From Arthrobacter cupressi (lineage in GTDB: Bacteria; Actinomycetota; Actinomycetes; Actinomycetales; Micrococcaceae), in the NCBI RefSeq assembly GCF_900099975.1, contig NZ_FNEI01000001.1, forward strand, positions 1 to 64,000: a stretch of DNA of 64,000 nucleotides, given 5' to 3'. The notes beneath the pieces are model-generated. The model did no database searches. It worked only from the letters and a program-made list of their open reading frames with translations, and was not told the DNA's origin. The position numbers and the translations under genes are program-made. Shown in pieces: positions 1 to 8,699 of this stretch. The stretch's first letter is position 1; every line of letters begins with the position of its first letter.

Positions 1-16
1 CGGAACGGGTAACAAG

Positions 17-134
17 GTTACGGCGGTCATAGCGTGGGGGAAACGCCCGGTCCCATTCCGAACCCGGAAGCTAAGACCCACAGCGCCGATGGTACTGCAC
101 CCGGGAGGGTGTGGGAGAGTAGGACACCGCCGGA
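17..134 (+). rRNA. rrf: 5S ribosomal RNA
   Basis: Structural RNA of the large ribosomal subunit. The stretch shows the conserved 5S core: GTTACGGCGG at the 5' end pairing with the CCGCCGGAC 3' end, the CCCATTCCGAACCCGGAAG loop region and the GGGAGAGTAGGAC segment. It is followed after 12 bases by a strong terminator, as expected for the last gene of an rRNA operon; the 16S and 23S genes would lie upstream of the window. Ends are placed by pairing of the terminal helix and may be off by one or two bases. Confidence 0.96.
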
Positions 135-145
135 CATAATTTGGA

Positions 146-187
146 AGCTCAGGCCCTGACCATGCCGGTCAGGGCCTGAGCTGTTTT
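146..187 (+). terminator. Rho-independent terminator of the rRNA operon
   Basis: A perfect 16-bp stem (146-161 with 167-182) closes a 5-base loop and is followed by TTTT. It ends the transcript carrying the 5S rRNA. Confidence 0.92.
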
Positions 188-250
188 AACACACCTTTGC
201 TCACGCGGCAGTGGCTGCGTCAGGCAACAAGCGGTCAGGCTAACGCGCCG

Positions 251-1276
251 TTAGGCAACGAGCGCAGCCCACGTGCGCGGACCCACCACGCCGTCGGCAA
301 CCAGCCCGCGCGAACGCTGGAACGAAACGATGGCCGTCTTGGTCTTGGGCCCGAACAGTCCGTCCTGCGCGGTCCGGAAACCCTTGACGCTGGCGCAATG
401 CTGCAATCCGAAGACCGCCTGGCCCTTGCCGCCGTCCCTGCGCGTGACCTGCAGTGCGGTCCAGGTCTTTACGCCAACGACGCCATCGGCAGCCAAACCG
501 CGGGACTTCTGGAATGCGACCACCTGGGCCTCGGTACCGGAACCGAAAACACCGTCGATCGTGAGCGGACGGCCGTGCTGCCGGAGCAGGCGTTGCAACG
601 CGGTCACGTAATAGCCCTGCTTGCCTCGGCGGACCACCCGCCAGGTGGGCCCGCTGGGAGCCGGCGGGGGAGTGGAGGAACCTCCGCCAAGCTTGCGGGC
701 CAAGGCAGCGACCGCCGGATCGCCGGGGCCCCTGACCAGTTCAAAGTGCATTTCGTCCTTGCGGTTGCTGTAGTCGCCGCCCCAGCGGACTACGCCGTCG
801 CAGGCCGAAAGGATGGAACGGATCGCACGGACCTGGGCCGCGCTGAACGTGCCGGAGGCGCCAAGAAAGTGTTCCGGCGCGTTGACGTCGATGGCGGTGC
901 CGCTTGCGTGGTTTGAATAGGAGGTGCTGCCGCTGATCTTCCGGAAGTTGTAGCCCCAGCACTCCCCCTTGCGGAGTGCCTCGACCTCGCTGTTGAAGCG
1001 CCGCGCAACGTAGCCGAGGATCGTGTGCGGTGCACCGCTGCGCACGCCCTGCGGGAATGTCACGGCTCCCACGGTCAGTGTGCTCAAGGGAAGGCTGGTG
1101 GAGGCCGGCCAGCCGTTCTGCGAGGTGGCCGCCGCAGCCGGCCCGGCGCCCAGCAGGCTTAATCCGCCCACTGCGGCCGCCACAGCGCCGCCGAGAACGA
1201 GCCTGCGGTTGACGGGGCTGCCCGGCGCGGCGGAGGTAGCGCCTGGAGTCCCGATACCTGCGTGGTCATTGCACAT
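251..1276 (-). CDS. Secreted M15-type D-alanyl-D-alanine carboxypeptidase-like protein with two peptidoglycan-binding domains
   Basis: Predicted 341-aa exported cell-wall hydrolase. The N-terminus has a twin-arginine-like signal (NRRLVLGG, about residues 22-29) followed by a hydrophobic stretch ending AGPAAAA. The central domain resembles the VanY/M15_4 fold, with zinc-ligand type motifs SNHASGTAIDVN and DEMHFEL (about residues 115-170). Two PG_binding_1 repeats follow, each with the xIDGxFGxxT...VxFQxxxGLxxDGVVGxxTW pattern. The ATG at 1276 is chosen because AGGAG lies 6 bases upstream and the signal peptide begins there; the open frame continues upstream but runs antisense to the next gene. 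It probably trims or remodels peptidoglycan outside the cell. Confidence 0.85.
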   Translation of the reverse strand: MCNDHAGIGTPGATSAAPGSPVNRRLVLGGAVAAAVGGLSLLGAGPAAAATSQNGWPASTSLPLSTLTVGAVTFPQGVRSGAPHTILGYVARRFNSEVEALRKGECWGYNFRKISGSTSYSNHASGTAIDVNAPEHFLGASGTFSAAQVRAIRSILSACDGVVRWGGDYSNRKDEMHFELVRGPGDPAVAALARKLGGGSSTPPPAPSGPTWRVVRRGKQGYYVTALQRLLRQHGRPLTIDGVFGSGTEAQVVAFQKSRGLAADGVVGVKTWTALQVTRRDGGKGQAVFGLQHCASVKGFRTAQDGLFGPKTKTAIVSFQRSRGLVADGVVGPRTWAALVA

Positions 1277-1480
1277 GTGTTTCTCCTGTTCAGTAGGAAC
1301 CCGGTTTCGGCGGACTGTCCCGGTCCCGGATTTGCCGGCGAAGCCCGGCGGGTAGTTCGCCGCAAGTGGGGCTTCACTCTTGTTTGTGAGTCTGGCAGCG
1401 GCGCCGAGGTGTGCCAATGGTGAGCACTGCCCATCCCCGATTCCAGCCATCTTCACTGCGCTGCCTGCCCGGTAGAGTTG

Positions 1481-1972
1481 ATGCCCATGGACAGCCTTTT
1501 CAGCCACCCGGAACCGGGACCGGACCGCCCTTCCTCCGACCTGGAACCCCTCGTCTTCACCGTTGTTGTTCCGGCGCCGGTGGCCCACGCCTTCATGGGG
1601 TTCACGGACCACCCGCACCTGTGGTGGCCGCTGGAGGAGCACAGCGTGTTCGGGGCCGGCTCGCACGTGGAGTTCGAAGAGAACCTGATCCTGGAAACCG
1701 CGGAGGATGGCCGGACCAGCGTGTGGGGCACAATTGACGACTGGCAGCCCCCGCTGTCTTTCCACGCCAGCTGGTACCCGGCAAGCACGGCGCTCTGGTC
1801 CACCGAACTGCGGCTGGCCTTCAGGGCCGTCGACGGCGGCACGGAAGTCCGTCTGGTCCACGAAGGCTGGGAGGGCGCGGAAGACCCGGTGGCAACCCGT
1901 GCGTCCTACGAGGAAGGCTGGCCCGGGGTGCTGGAACGCTATGTCCGCTTCATGGGTGGTGCCGGTGGCTAG
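1481..1972 (+). CDS. SRPBCC / AHSA1-domain protein
   Basis: A 163-aa protein of the START-like SRPBCC superfamily (Aha1/AHSA1 type, small-ligand-binding fold). It shows the usual opening (VPAPVAHAFMGFTDH), the WWPLEEHSVFG segment after the first helices, and the closing helix GWPGVLERYVRFM. No ligand can be inferred. A -10-like TAGAGT at 1473-1478 lies directly before the gene and there is no Shine-Dalgarno, so translation may begin leaderless at the second ATG (1487). The stop overlaps the GTG start of the downstream acetyltransferase, suggesting coupled translation. Confidence 0.8.
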   Translation: MPMDSLFSHPEPGPDRPSSDLEPLVFTVVVPAPVAHAFMGFTDHPHLWWPLEEHSVFGAGSHVEFEENLILETAEDGRTSVWGTIDDWQPPLSFHASWYPASTALWSTELRLAFRAVDGGTEVRLVHEGWEGAEDPVATRASYEEGWPGVLERYVRFMGGAGG

Positions 1973-2522
1973 GATCCGCCGCCTGGGACGGGATGACTGG
2001 GAACTGTTGCGGGCCGTCCGGCTCGAGATGCTCGCGGACAGCCCCCTGGCGTACCTGGAGACCCTCGCGGCCGCGCGGCGCCAGACAGACACGCAGTGGC
2101 AGGAACGGGCGGCCATGATGTCCGGTGGCACGAACATCACCCTGCTGGCCGACGGCGGCGCGGACGATCCACGGATCCGCGGCCTCATGCGGGTGGTGCT
2201 CAAGGAATCCCAGAATGTGGAGCAGCCGCGCAGGGCGATGCTCCTTAGTGTCTATGTAGCTCCGGAATACCGCGGCCTGGGGCTGGCCGAAGAACTGCTT
2301 GAGGAATCCTGCAGGGCGGCCCAGGCAGAGCTTGGCGCAGCCGTCCTGGAACTCGGCGTGCATGAGGACAACGAACGCGCAAAGGCCTTTTACCTCCGCC
2401 ACGGCTTTGGGTACACCGGTGGGTCCCGGCCCTTCCCGCAGGATCGGACAAACGCGCACGGGACGAGGAAGCGGGAACTTTCGATGGAACGCGAGCTCTC
2501 CCCGGCCGGATCCCGCTGCTAG
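1965..2522 (+). CDS. GNAT-family N-acetyltransferase
   Basis: A 185-aa acetyltransferase that would transfer acetyl from acetyl-CoA to an unknown amine. The acetyl-CoA-binding signature is visible as LSVYVAPEYRGLGLAEEL (R-x-x-G-x-G/A pyrophosphate loop), and motif B as NERAKAFYLRHGF. GTG codons at 1956, 1959 and 1965 are possible starts; 1965 opens the segment VARIRRLGRDDWELL typical of GNAT N-termini and overlaps the previous gene by 8 bases. The stop shares the palindrome CTAG (2519-2522) with the stop of the convergent LacI gene. Confidence 0.83.
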   Translation: MARIRRLGRDDWELLRAVRLEMLADSPLAYLETLAAARRQTDTQWQERAAMMSGGTNITLLADGGADDPRIRGLMRVVLKESQNVEQPRRAMLLSVYVAPEYRGLGLAEELLEESCRAAQAELGAAVLELGVHEDNERAKAFYLRHGFGYTGGSRPFPQDRTNAHGTRKRELSMERELSPAGSRC

Positions 2523-3562
2523 CGGGAATTAACCACTATCGAACCACTATGCGGCTGGGGCGGAACCGAGGTGCTCCTGCGGACCACGAACTCGGGTTCC
2601 ACGATCTCACCCTGGGGTGCGTTGTCGCCGTCGAGCTGGCTCAACAGCATGTGGACGGCATCCGCTCCCTGCCGGCGCGGTGCCTGGTCAAAGGTCGTCA
2701 GTCCGAAGACTTCGCCGAGTTCGTGGCCGTCGATGCCGATCACCGAAAGGTCGTACGGCACGCGCAGGCCCAGCTCCTGAGCCGCGGTGATGACGCCGAT
2801 CGCCATCTCGTCGGAGGCGGCGAAAACCGCCGTGGGACGCCCTGACGGCGCCGCCAGCAGTCGCTTGGCCACCGCGTGCGAGCCGGCAACCGTGAAGTCC
2901 GTGCGCACCAGCCAGTCCGGTCGGACTGAGATGCCGGCGTCGTTCATCGCGGTTTCGAAACCCACCCGCCTGTTGACGGGCAGCGCGAAGTCCCGCTCGA
3001 ACTCGGGCGAGCCGCTCAGGTGCGCGATGTCCCGGTGTCCGAGCCCTATCAGGTGCTGCGTGGCACGGCGGGCGGTTTCGACGTCGTCGATGTGCAGGGT
3101 GGCGACGCCCTCGATCGGGCCGCCCAGGCCCACCACCGGGCGCTTCACCCGCAGCAGCTGCTCCACTTCCTCCGGCGAGAGTTCCAGCGAAACCGCCACC
3201 ACGCCGTCGAGCCGCTGGCGGAGGAGGAAATCGTTCAGCACGCTCTGGCGCTGCCCCGGCCCCTCGCCGGTGGTGTACAGGGTGAGGTCGTAGCCGGCCT
3301 CCAGGAGGGCGCCCGAGGCGCCCTCCAGGACGCTTGAGAAGAACCAGCGCTGCACCGTGGGCAGCATGACGCCGATGTTGCGGGTCCGTCCGGACGCCAG
3401 GCTGGCAGCGTTGTAGGACGGGACGAAACCGAGTTCGGCGGCGGCGTCGAGGACCCGCTGCCGGCTGCGTTCGGAGACGTTCCCGCGCCCGCTGAGGGCG
3501 CGGGACACCGTGGCCATGGACACGCCCGCCGATTGCGCGACATCACGGATGCTCACGCTCAC
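2519..3562 (-). CDS. LacI-family transcriptional regulator of the alpha-glucoside locus
   Basis: A 347-aa repressor. The N-terminal helix-turn-helix IRDVAQSAGVSMATVSRALSG and hinge segment (AASLASGRTRNIGV) are typical, followed by the periplasmic-binding-like sensor domain with FAASDEMAIG and LSVIGIDG. It starts with GTG. It lies 32 bases behind the GH13 gene on the same strand and is probably co-transcribed with it from the divergent control region at 5338-5589, where three LacI-type operators lie. By family and context it likely responds to a maltose- or isomaltose-type sugar; the inducer is inferred. Confidence 0.92.
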   Translation of the reverse strand: MSVSIRDVAQSAGVSMATVSRALSGRGNVSERSRQRVLDAAAELGFVPSYNAASLASGRTRNIGVMLPTVQRWFFSSVLEGASGALLEAGYDLTLYTTGEGPGQRQSVLNDFLLRQRLDGVVAVSLELSPEEVEQLLRVKRPVVGLGGPIEGVATLHIDDVETARRATQHLIGLGHRDIAHLSGSPEFERDFALPVNRRVGFETAMNDAGISVRPDWLVRTDFTVAGSHAVAKRLLAAPSGRPTAVFAASDEMAIGVITAAQELGLRVPYDLSVIGIDGHELGEVFGLTTFDQAPRRQGADAVHMLLSQLDGDNAPQGEIVEPEFVVRRSTSVPPQPHSGSIVVNSR

Positions 3563-3594
3563 TGCGGTCTCCGTCCTCTACTGGTTCTCCGTGC

Positions 3595-5337
3595 TCAGGC
3601 CTGCGGTTCGAGGCTGAGCCATGCGGCCTCGCCCGGGGCGAGGACCCGCCCGTCCCTGCGCTGGCTGCTCAGCAGGATGTCGAGGTCCGGGAGTTCCAGA
3701 TACTCGTCGCCGAGGTTCAGCATCACCAGAATAGTGCCATTGACGAACGCAAGGGCTCCGTGTCGGCACCATGACTCGGCCCAGGCAAGGGAGCCGGTGC
3801 CCAGGCCAAACTCCCGGCGCAGCTCCAGGGCGCGGCGGTAGACGGACAGGTGCGAAGCGGGGTCCGCGGCCTGGACATCCCGGGCAAGCTCGTCCCAGTC
3901 GCGGGGCTGGGGGAGCCAGCTCATCCCGTTGGGGCTGAAACCGTGCGCGGCCTCCCCGGCACGCCAGGGCAGCGGCACGCGGCAGCCGTCGCGGCCTACC
4001 CGGGCTCCGCCCGTACGGTGGAAGGTGGGGTCCTGGCGCCGTTCGGCCGGGATGGCCGTGTTGTCCGGGAGGCCGAGTTCCTCGCCCTGGTAAAGGTAGG
4101 AACTGCCGGGCAGGGCGAGCATGAAGAGGCTCGCGGCACGGGCGCGGCGCCGGCCCAGCGCGGTGTCCGGCTGCGGGTCATCGGGGCCGATGCCGTCACC
4201 CAGGCCCTGCCCGGGATCGGCCATGCCGAGGCGGCTGGCGTGCCGGACGACGTCGTGGTTGGACAGCACCCAGGTGGTGGGAGCGCCGACGGCGTCGAAC
4301 GCCGCGAGCGAACGGCTCACCACTGCGCGCAGCGGCTCCGCCGCGAACGGCGAGGCAAGGAACGGGAAGTTGAAGGCCTGGTGCTGCTGCCCCGGGGCGA
4401 CCCAGGCCGCCATGCGTTCGATCGGGTCCACGTTGGCTTCGGCGCAGAGGATGCGGTCATCGCCGTATTCGGCGAGGACCTCGCGCCAGCGGCTGTAGAC
4501 GTCGTGCAGGGCCGGCTGCCCGAACATCGGCGCCTCGTGGCTGGGGAAACCGTCGGAGGAACCGCCGTCGGCCCGTCCGCCCCAGTCCGGAAGGCCGGGC
4601 GCCTTGACGAGGGCGTGGGCCACGTCCACCCGGAACCCGGCGACGCCGCGGTCCAGCCAGAAGCGCAGGACCCGTTCGAACTCGGTGGCAACCGCGGGGT
4701 TGTCCCAGTTGAAGTCCGGCTGGCTGGAGTCGAAGAGGTGCAGGTACCACTGGCCGGGGCTGCCGCCGGCCTCGGTGATGCGGGTCCAGGCGCTGCCACC
4801 GAAGTGGGACTGCCAGTTGTTGGGCGGCAGCTCGCCGCTGTCGCCGCGGCCGTCCCGGAAGATGAAGTACTCCCGCTCGGGGCTTCCCGGTGCCGCGGCC
4901 AGGGCGGCCTGGAACAGCCGGTGCTCGGACGAACAATGGTTCGGGACGAGGTCCACGATGACGCGCAGGCCCAGGTCCCGTGCACGCGCGCTCAGGTGGT
5001 CGAAGTCCTCAAGCGTTCCGAAGAGGGGGTCCACGGCGCAGTAGTCGGCGACGTCGTAGCCGCCGTCGCGCTGCGGGGAGGCGTAGAACGGGGAAAGCCA
5101 GACGGCGTCCGCGCCCAGTTCGGCAATGTGGTGCAGTTCGGCGGTGATGCCGGGGAGGTCGCCCACGCCGTCGCCGGATGCGTCGCGGAAGGACCGCGGG
5201 TAGATCTGGTAGATGACGGCCGAGCGCCACCAGGAGTCGTCGGAGTCCGCGGCATGAACGTGCGTGAGCGGGCCGAGCGCTGGGTGCTCTGCGGCGGTGG
5301 CGGCTGCTGGGGAAGCCGCAATTGAGATGGAAGACAT
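3595..5337 (-). CDS. aglA: GH13 alpha-glucosidase / oligo-1,6-glucosidase type
   Basis: A 580-aa cytoplasmic alpha-glucosidase of glycoside hydrolase family 13. The four conserved regions are present: DLVPNH (I), GFRVDVAHA with the nucleophile Asp (II), ILCAEANV with the acid/base Glu (III) and LSNHDVVR (IV). QPDFNWDNPAV is typical of exo-acting alpha-glucosidases cleaving short maltose/isomaltose-type sugars. The ATG at 5337 (MSSISIAA) is preferred over an upstream in-frame start that would run into the operator region. It is divergent from the sugar binding-protein gene and followed by the LacI gene. Exact linkage specificity cannot be read from sequence; the symbol follows family usage. 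Confidence 0.9.
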   Translation of the reverse strand: MSSISIAASPAAATAAEHPALGPLTHVHAADSDDSWWRSAVIYQIYPRSFRDASGDGVGDLPGITAELHHIAELGADAVWLSPFYASPQRDGGYDVADYCAVDPLFGTLEDFDHLSARARDLGLRVIVDLVPNHCSSEHRLFQAALAAAPGSPEREYFIFRDGRGDSGELPPNNWQSHFGGSAWTRITEAGGSPGQWYLHLFDSSQPDFNWDNPAVATEFERVLRFWLDRGVAGFRVDVAHALVKAPGLPDWGGRADGGSSDGFPSHEAPMFGQPALHDVYSRWREVLAEYGDDRILCAEANVDPIERMAAWVAPGQQHQAFNFPFLASPFAAEPLRAVVSRSLAAFDAVGAPTTWVLSNHDVVRHASRLGMADPGQGLGDGIGPDDPQPDTALGRRRARAASLFMLALPGSSYLYQGEELGLPDNTAIPAERRQDPTFHRTGGARVGRDGCRVPLPWRAGEAAHGFSPNGMSWLPQPRDWDELARDVQAADPASHLSVYRRALELRREFGLGTGSLAWAESWCRHGALAFVNGTILVMLNLGDEYLELPDLDILLSSQRRDGRVLAPGEAAWLSLEPQA

Positions 5338-5366
5338 GGTGCATTCTAGACAGCTCGAAGGCATTT

Positions 5367-5384
5367 TGCGGAAACGCTTGCACA
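5367..5384. promoter_or_regulatory. LacI-type operator 1 (TGCGGAAAC-GCTTGCACA)
   Basis: Imperfect palindrome centred on CG, with 6 of 9 positions matching between half-sites; the AAAC/GCTT core is characteristic of LacI/CcpA-family sites. It lies 30-47 bases upstream of the GH13 start codon, probably near or within its promoter. Confidence 0.7.
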
Positions 5385-5400
5385 AAGATTACGGCCGGTT

Positions 5401-5418
5401 TCTGGAAGCGCTTGCAAT
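5401..5418. promoter_or_regulatory. LacI-type operator 2 (GGAAGCGCTTGCAA core)
   Basis: Palindrome centred on AAGC|GCTT at 5409/5410, 34 bases from operator 1 centre to centre. The most symmetric core of the three sites in this divergent region. Confidence 0.72.
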
Positions 5419-5459
5419 GCCGTCTTCTCACTGTGGGCTGGCCTACACGATGGCGACGG

Positions 5460-5488
5460 TTGGCAATCTCGAAAGTTCTGAGTAGAGT
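5460..5488 (+). promoter_or_regulatory. Promoter of the sugar ABC operon (TTGGCA-N17-TAGAGT)
   Basis: A -35 box TTGGCA (5460-5465) is spaced 17 bases from a -10 box TAGAGT (5483-5488), a good match to the principal actinobacterial sigma consensus. The third LacI operator begins on the last -10 base, so a bound repressor would cover the transcription start. Confidence 0.72.
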
Positions 5489-5505
5489 TTGGAAGCGTTT
5501 CCAGA
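5488..5505. promoter_or_regulatory. LacI-type operator 3 (TTTGGAAGC-GTTTCCAGA)
   Basis: Near-palindrome with 7 of 9 matching half-site positions (GGAAGC|GTTTCC core). It lies just downstream of the predicted -10 box of the binding-protein gene, a classic repressing position. Confidence 0.78.
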
Positions 5506-5589
5506 TGTGAGGCGGTTCACTTCCGCAAAGCAGCGACGATGGCCATCGGCCGCCCGGCGCCTCACCACAAACATCCAGAAGGGACACCA

Positions 5590-6888
5590 ATGATGGTGCG
5601 TTTCACTGAGCAGCCTGGCCTGAGCCGCCGGACCTTCACCATTGGGGCCGCTGCGCTTGCGGCCGTTATGGGCCTGAGTGCCTGCGGGGGAGGGGCTCCG
5701 AGCAGCCCTGCTTCCACCGAAGCAAAGAAGGACCTCGCCGCCGCCGGCGCCACGACGATCACGATGTGGCTCGACGCCCAGCGCGCCCCGGCCCTGAAGG
5801 CCGTGGCCGAGAAGTTCAAGGCGGACACCGGCATCGAGGTGAAGCTGGTCATCAAGGACTTCGCGGCCGTGCGTGACGACTTCATCACCCAGGTGCCCAC
5901 AGGCAAGGGTCCGGACCTGGTGGTGGGCCCGCACGACTGGCTGGGCAAGTTCGTCCAGAACGGCGTGATCGCCCCGCTGGAACTGGGCGACAAGAAGTCC
6001 CAGTTCCAGGACTCCGCGATCCGTGCCATGACGTACAACGGCTCCGTTTACGGTGTGCCGTACGCGATCGAGAACATCGGCCTGGTCCGCAACACCGCGA
6101 TCGTGGACAGTGCCTCGGCAACATTCGACGAGGTCCTGGCCAAGGGGAAGGCTGCCGTTGCCGCGGGCAAGGCCAAGTACGCCTTCCTCGCAGGGCTCGA
6201 TCCCAAGCAGGGAGACCCCTACCACCTGTACCCGCTGCAGACCTCCATGGGCGTGCCGGTGTTCGGCACCGACGCCGACGGCGAATACGACCCGAAGCAG
6301 CTGGCCCTGGGCGGTCCCGGCGGCGCAGAGTTCGCCGCCAAGCTCAAGGAATGGGGCGACACCGGCTCGAAGGTGCTGAACTCCAACATCACCGGCGACA
6401 TCGCCAAGGAAAAGTTCCTCGCCGGCGAAAGCCCGTACTTCATCACGGGCCCGTGGAACGTGCCGGACATGAAGAAGAAGGGCATCAAGTTCGCCGTCGA
6501 CCCGCTGCCCACCACCGGCAGCAAGCCCGCCCAGCCGTTCATCGGCGTCAACGGCTTCTTCGTCAGCGCCAAGAGCGCCAACGCCTTGGCAACCAACGAA
6601 TTCGTGGTCAACTACCTGACCACCGAAGCCGTCCAGGACGCCATGTTCGCCACGGGCAGCCTGCCCCCGGCGCTGAAGTCCTCCTTCGACAAGGCCGCCT
6701 CCGACCCCGTGGTCAAGGCCTTCGGCGACATCGGCGCCCAGGGTGTTCCGATGCCGGCCATCCCGGAAATGTCCGCGGTGTGGGCCGACTGGGGCGCCAC
6801 CGAACTGGCCCTCATCAAGGGCAAGGGCGATCCCGCCGCCGAGTGGGCCAAGATGGTCGCCAGCATCAAGGGCAAGATCGGCTCCTGA
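5590..6888 (+). CDS. malE: Maltose/maltodextrin-type ABC transporter substrate-binding lipoprotein
   Basis: A 432-aa extracytoplasmic sugar-binding lipoprotein, cluster D type 1. A signal peptide (SRRTFTIGAAALAAVMGLSACGGG) carries a lipobox LSAC and a twin-arginine pair. The mature protein shows ITMWLDAQRAPALKAVAEKF, typical of MalE-like proteins, and FITGPWNVPDMKKKG near residue 290. The start at 5590 is set by AGAAGGGA 5 bases upstream. It leads a four-gene operon with two permeases and a GH13 enzyme, so alpha-glucans are the likely cargo. The ATPase is absent from this cluster and is probably the MalK-like gene at 24357. Confidence 0.92.
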   Translation: MMVRFTEQPGLSRRTFTIGAAALAAVMGLSACGGGAPSSPASTEAKKDLAAAGATTITMWLDAQRAPALKAVAEKFKADTGIEVKLVIKDFAAVRDDFITQVPTGKGPDLVVGPHDWLGKFVQNGVIAPLELGDKKSQFQDSAIRAMTYNGSVYGVPYAIENIGLVRNTAIVDSASATFDEVLAKGKAAVAAGKAKYAFLAGLDPKQGDPYHLYPLQTSMGVPVFGTDADGEYDPKQLALGGPGGAEFAAKLKEWGDTGSKVLNSNITGDIAKEKFLAGESPYFITGPWNVPDMKKKGIKFAVDPLPTTGSKPAQPFIGVNGFFVSAKSANALATNEFVVNYLTTEAVQDAMFATGSLPPALKSSFDKAASDPVVKAFGDIGAQGVPMPAIPEMSAVWADWGATELALIKGKGDPAAEWAKMVASIKGKIGS

Positions 6889-6964
6889 CCCCGCCCCGGG
6901 GCCACCGCTGATCCGGGCGGCGCTCCCTGACACCGCAACCTGCTGAGCCGCAGGCCCAGCCATC

Positions 6965-7001
6965 CGCCCGTCCGGCGGGGGACTAACCCTGCCGGACGGG
7001 C
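6965..7001 (+). terminator. Intercistronic hairpin between binding protein and permease
   Basis: Perfect 12-bp stem (6965-6976 with 6990-7001), no T-tract. Such hairpins behind binding-protein genes usually protect the upstream mRNA or attenuate read-through, giving more binding protein than permease. Confidence 0.6.
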
Positions 7002-7057
7002 GCGCCTTGGCGGCCTCCGCCGTCGCACGCCAGACACCCCCATTGAAGGAATCTTCC

Positions 7058-8698
7058 ATGCCCTCCACTGCCAAGTCCGCCCTTGAGGCGATGCCCGACG
7101 GCGACACGCAGCAGCCCGCGCCCCAGCGCCCCCGGCGGGTCCCGCCGGTACGCCGCCGCGGCCCGGACTGCTGGAAGGGGACGCTCGCCAAGATCATCCT
7201 GCTTGGCCTGGTGGACGCGGTGGCCGTGTACGTGCTCACCGCGCTGTTCTTCAGCCAGTCCTGGGTGGTGCTGGCCATCGCGGCCTTGGTCACCGTTGCG
7301 ATCAACTGGATCTACCTGCGGCCTGGCGGGCTGCCGGCCAAATACCTGGCCCCCGGCGTCCTGTTCCTGCTGGTGTTCCAGGTGTTCGTGGTGGTGTTCT
7401 CCGGCTACATCGCCTTCACCAACTACGGCGACGGGCACAACGGCAGCAAGGAGGATGCGATCTCCTCGATCCTGACCTCCTCGCAGAAGCGGGTGCCGGA
7501 TTCGCCTGCATACCGCACGGCTGTCCTGGAAAAGGGCGGCAGCTACTACCTGCTGGTCACCAGCCCGGACGGCGAGGCGCAGATCGGCACCACGGAATCC
7601 AAGCTCGAGGACGCTGCCGGCGCAGTCAAGGACTCCACCGGCAAGGCCAAGGAACTGGCCGGGTACCGGACCCTGAACTTCCAGGAAATCGTGGCGCACC
7701 AGAAGGACGTGCTGGGCCTGGTGGTGCCGCTTTCGGACAATCCGGCCGCCGGCACCCTGCGGACCCAGGACGGCAGCAACGCCTACATATTCCGTTCGAA
7801 CATGGCCTACGACAAGGCCGCCGACACCCTCACCGACACCGATACCGGAACCGTGTACAGGGACTCGGGGCAGGGCGACTTTGTCTCGGACACCGGCGGG
7901 AAACTCGCCACGGGCTGGAAGATCGACGTCGGCTTCAAGAATTTCGTGACGGCGTTCACCGATCCGGAACTGCGCGGGCCACTGCTCTCGGTGACGCTGT
8001 GGACCTTCACGTTCGCCGTCGTCTCGGTGTTGCTCTGCTTCGCCCTGGGACTGTTCCTGGCCATCACGTTCAACCGCAGCGACCTGCGCGGCAAGAAGGT
8101 GTACCGGATCATCATGATCCTGCCCTACGCCTTCCCTGCCTTCCTCTCCGGGCTGGTCTGGGCAGGCCTGCTCAACCCCGAGTTCGGCTTCATCAACAAC
8201 GCCCTGCTGGGCGGCGCGGACATCGCCTGGCTTACCGACCCGGTCCTGGCCAAGATCAGTGTGCTGGTGGTCAACCTCTGGCTGGGCTTCCCCTACATGT
8301 TCCTGGTCTGCACCGGCGCCCTGCAGTCGCTGCCCGAGGACGTGGACGAGGCGGCCCGCATGGACGGGGCCAGCGCCTGGCGGATCTTCCGCTCCATCAA
8401 ACTGCCGCTGCTGCTGGTCTCCGTGGCGCCGCTGCTGATTTCCTCGTTCGCCTTCAATTTCAACAACTTCAACGTCATCTACATGCTGACCGGCGGCGGT
8501 CCCCGCTTCGAGGACACCACCCGGGACATCGGCGCGACCGACATCCTCATCACCCTGGTTTACAAGAGCGCCTTCGGCGTGGGCACGGGCCGGGACTACG
8601 GCCTCGCCAGCGCCTTGGCGATCGTCATCTTCATCATCGTGGCCGCGATCTCGGCCATCAGCTTCAAGCAGACCAAGGCCCTCGAGGACGTGAACTGA
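7058..8698 (+). CDS. malF: Maltose/maltodextrin ABC transporter permease, MalF type
   Basis: A 546-aa inner-membrane subunit. The N-terminal third has several hydrophobic helices (about residues 40-130), then a long extracytoplasmic loop (about 130-290) as in MalF, and the C-terminal MetI-like domain with the ATPase-contact EAA loop DEAARMDGASAWRIFRSI. GAAGGA 7 bases before the ATG at 7058 supports the start. One base separates its stop from the MalG start. It forms the channel with the next gene. Confidence 0.92.
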   Translation: MPSTAKSALEAMPDGDTQQPAPQRPRRVPPVRRRGPDCWKGTLAKIILLGLVDAVAVYVLTALFFSQSWVVLAIAALVTVAINWIYLRPGGLPAKYLAPGVLFLLVFQVFVVVFSGYIAFTNYGDGHNGSKEDAISSILTSSQKRVPDSPAYRTAVLEKGGSYYLLVTSPDGEAQIGTTESKLEDAAGAVKDSTGKAKELAGYRTLNFQEIVAHQKDVLGLVVPLSDNPAAGTLRTQDGSNAYIFRSNMAYDKAADTLTDTDTGTVYRDSGQGDFVSDTGGKLATGWKIDVGFKNFVTAFTDPELRGPLLSVTLWTFTFAVVSVLLCFALGLFLAITFNRSDLRGKKVYRIIMILPYAFPAFLSGLVWAGLLNPEFGFINNALLGGADIAWLTDPVLAKISVLVVNLWLGFPYMFLVCTGALQSLPEDVDEAARMDGASAWRIFRSIKLPLLLVSVAPLLISSFAFNFNNFNVIYMLTGGGPRFEDTTRDIGATDILITLVYKSAFGVGTGRDYGLASALAIVIFIIVAAISAISFKQTKALEDVN

Positions 8699-8699
8699 C

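Noticed and set aside
1277..2203. N-terminal extension of the M15 peptidase frame to 650 residues
   Set aside because: It runs antisense to the SRPBCC and acetyltransferase genes, lacks family features, and the ATG at 1276 has a Shine-Dalgarno and signal peptide.
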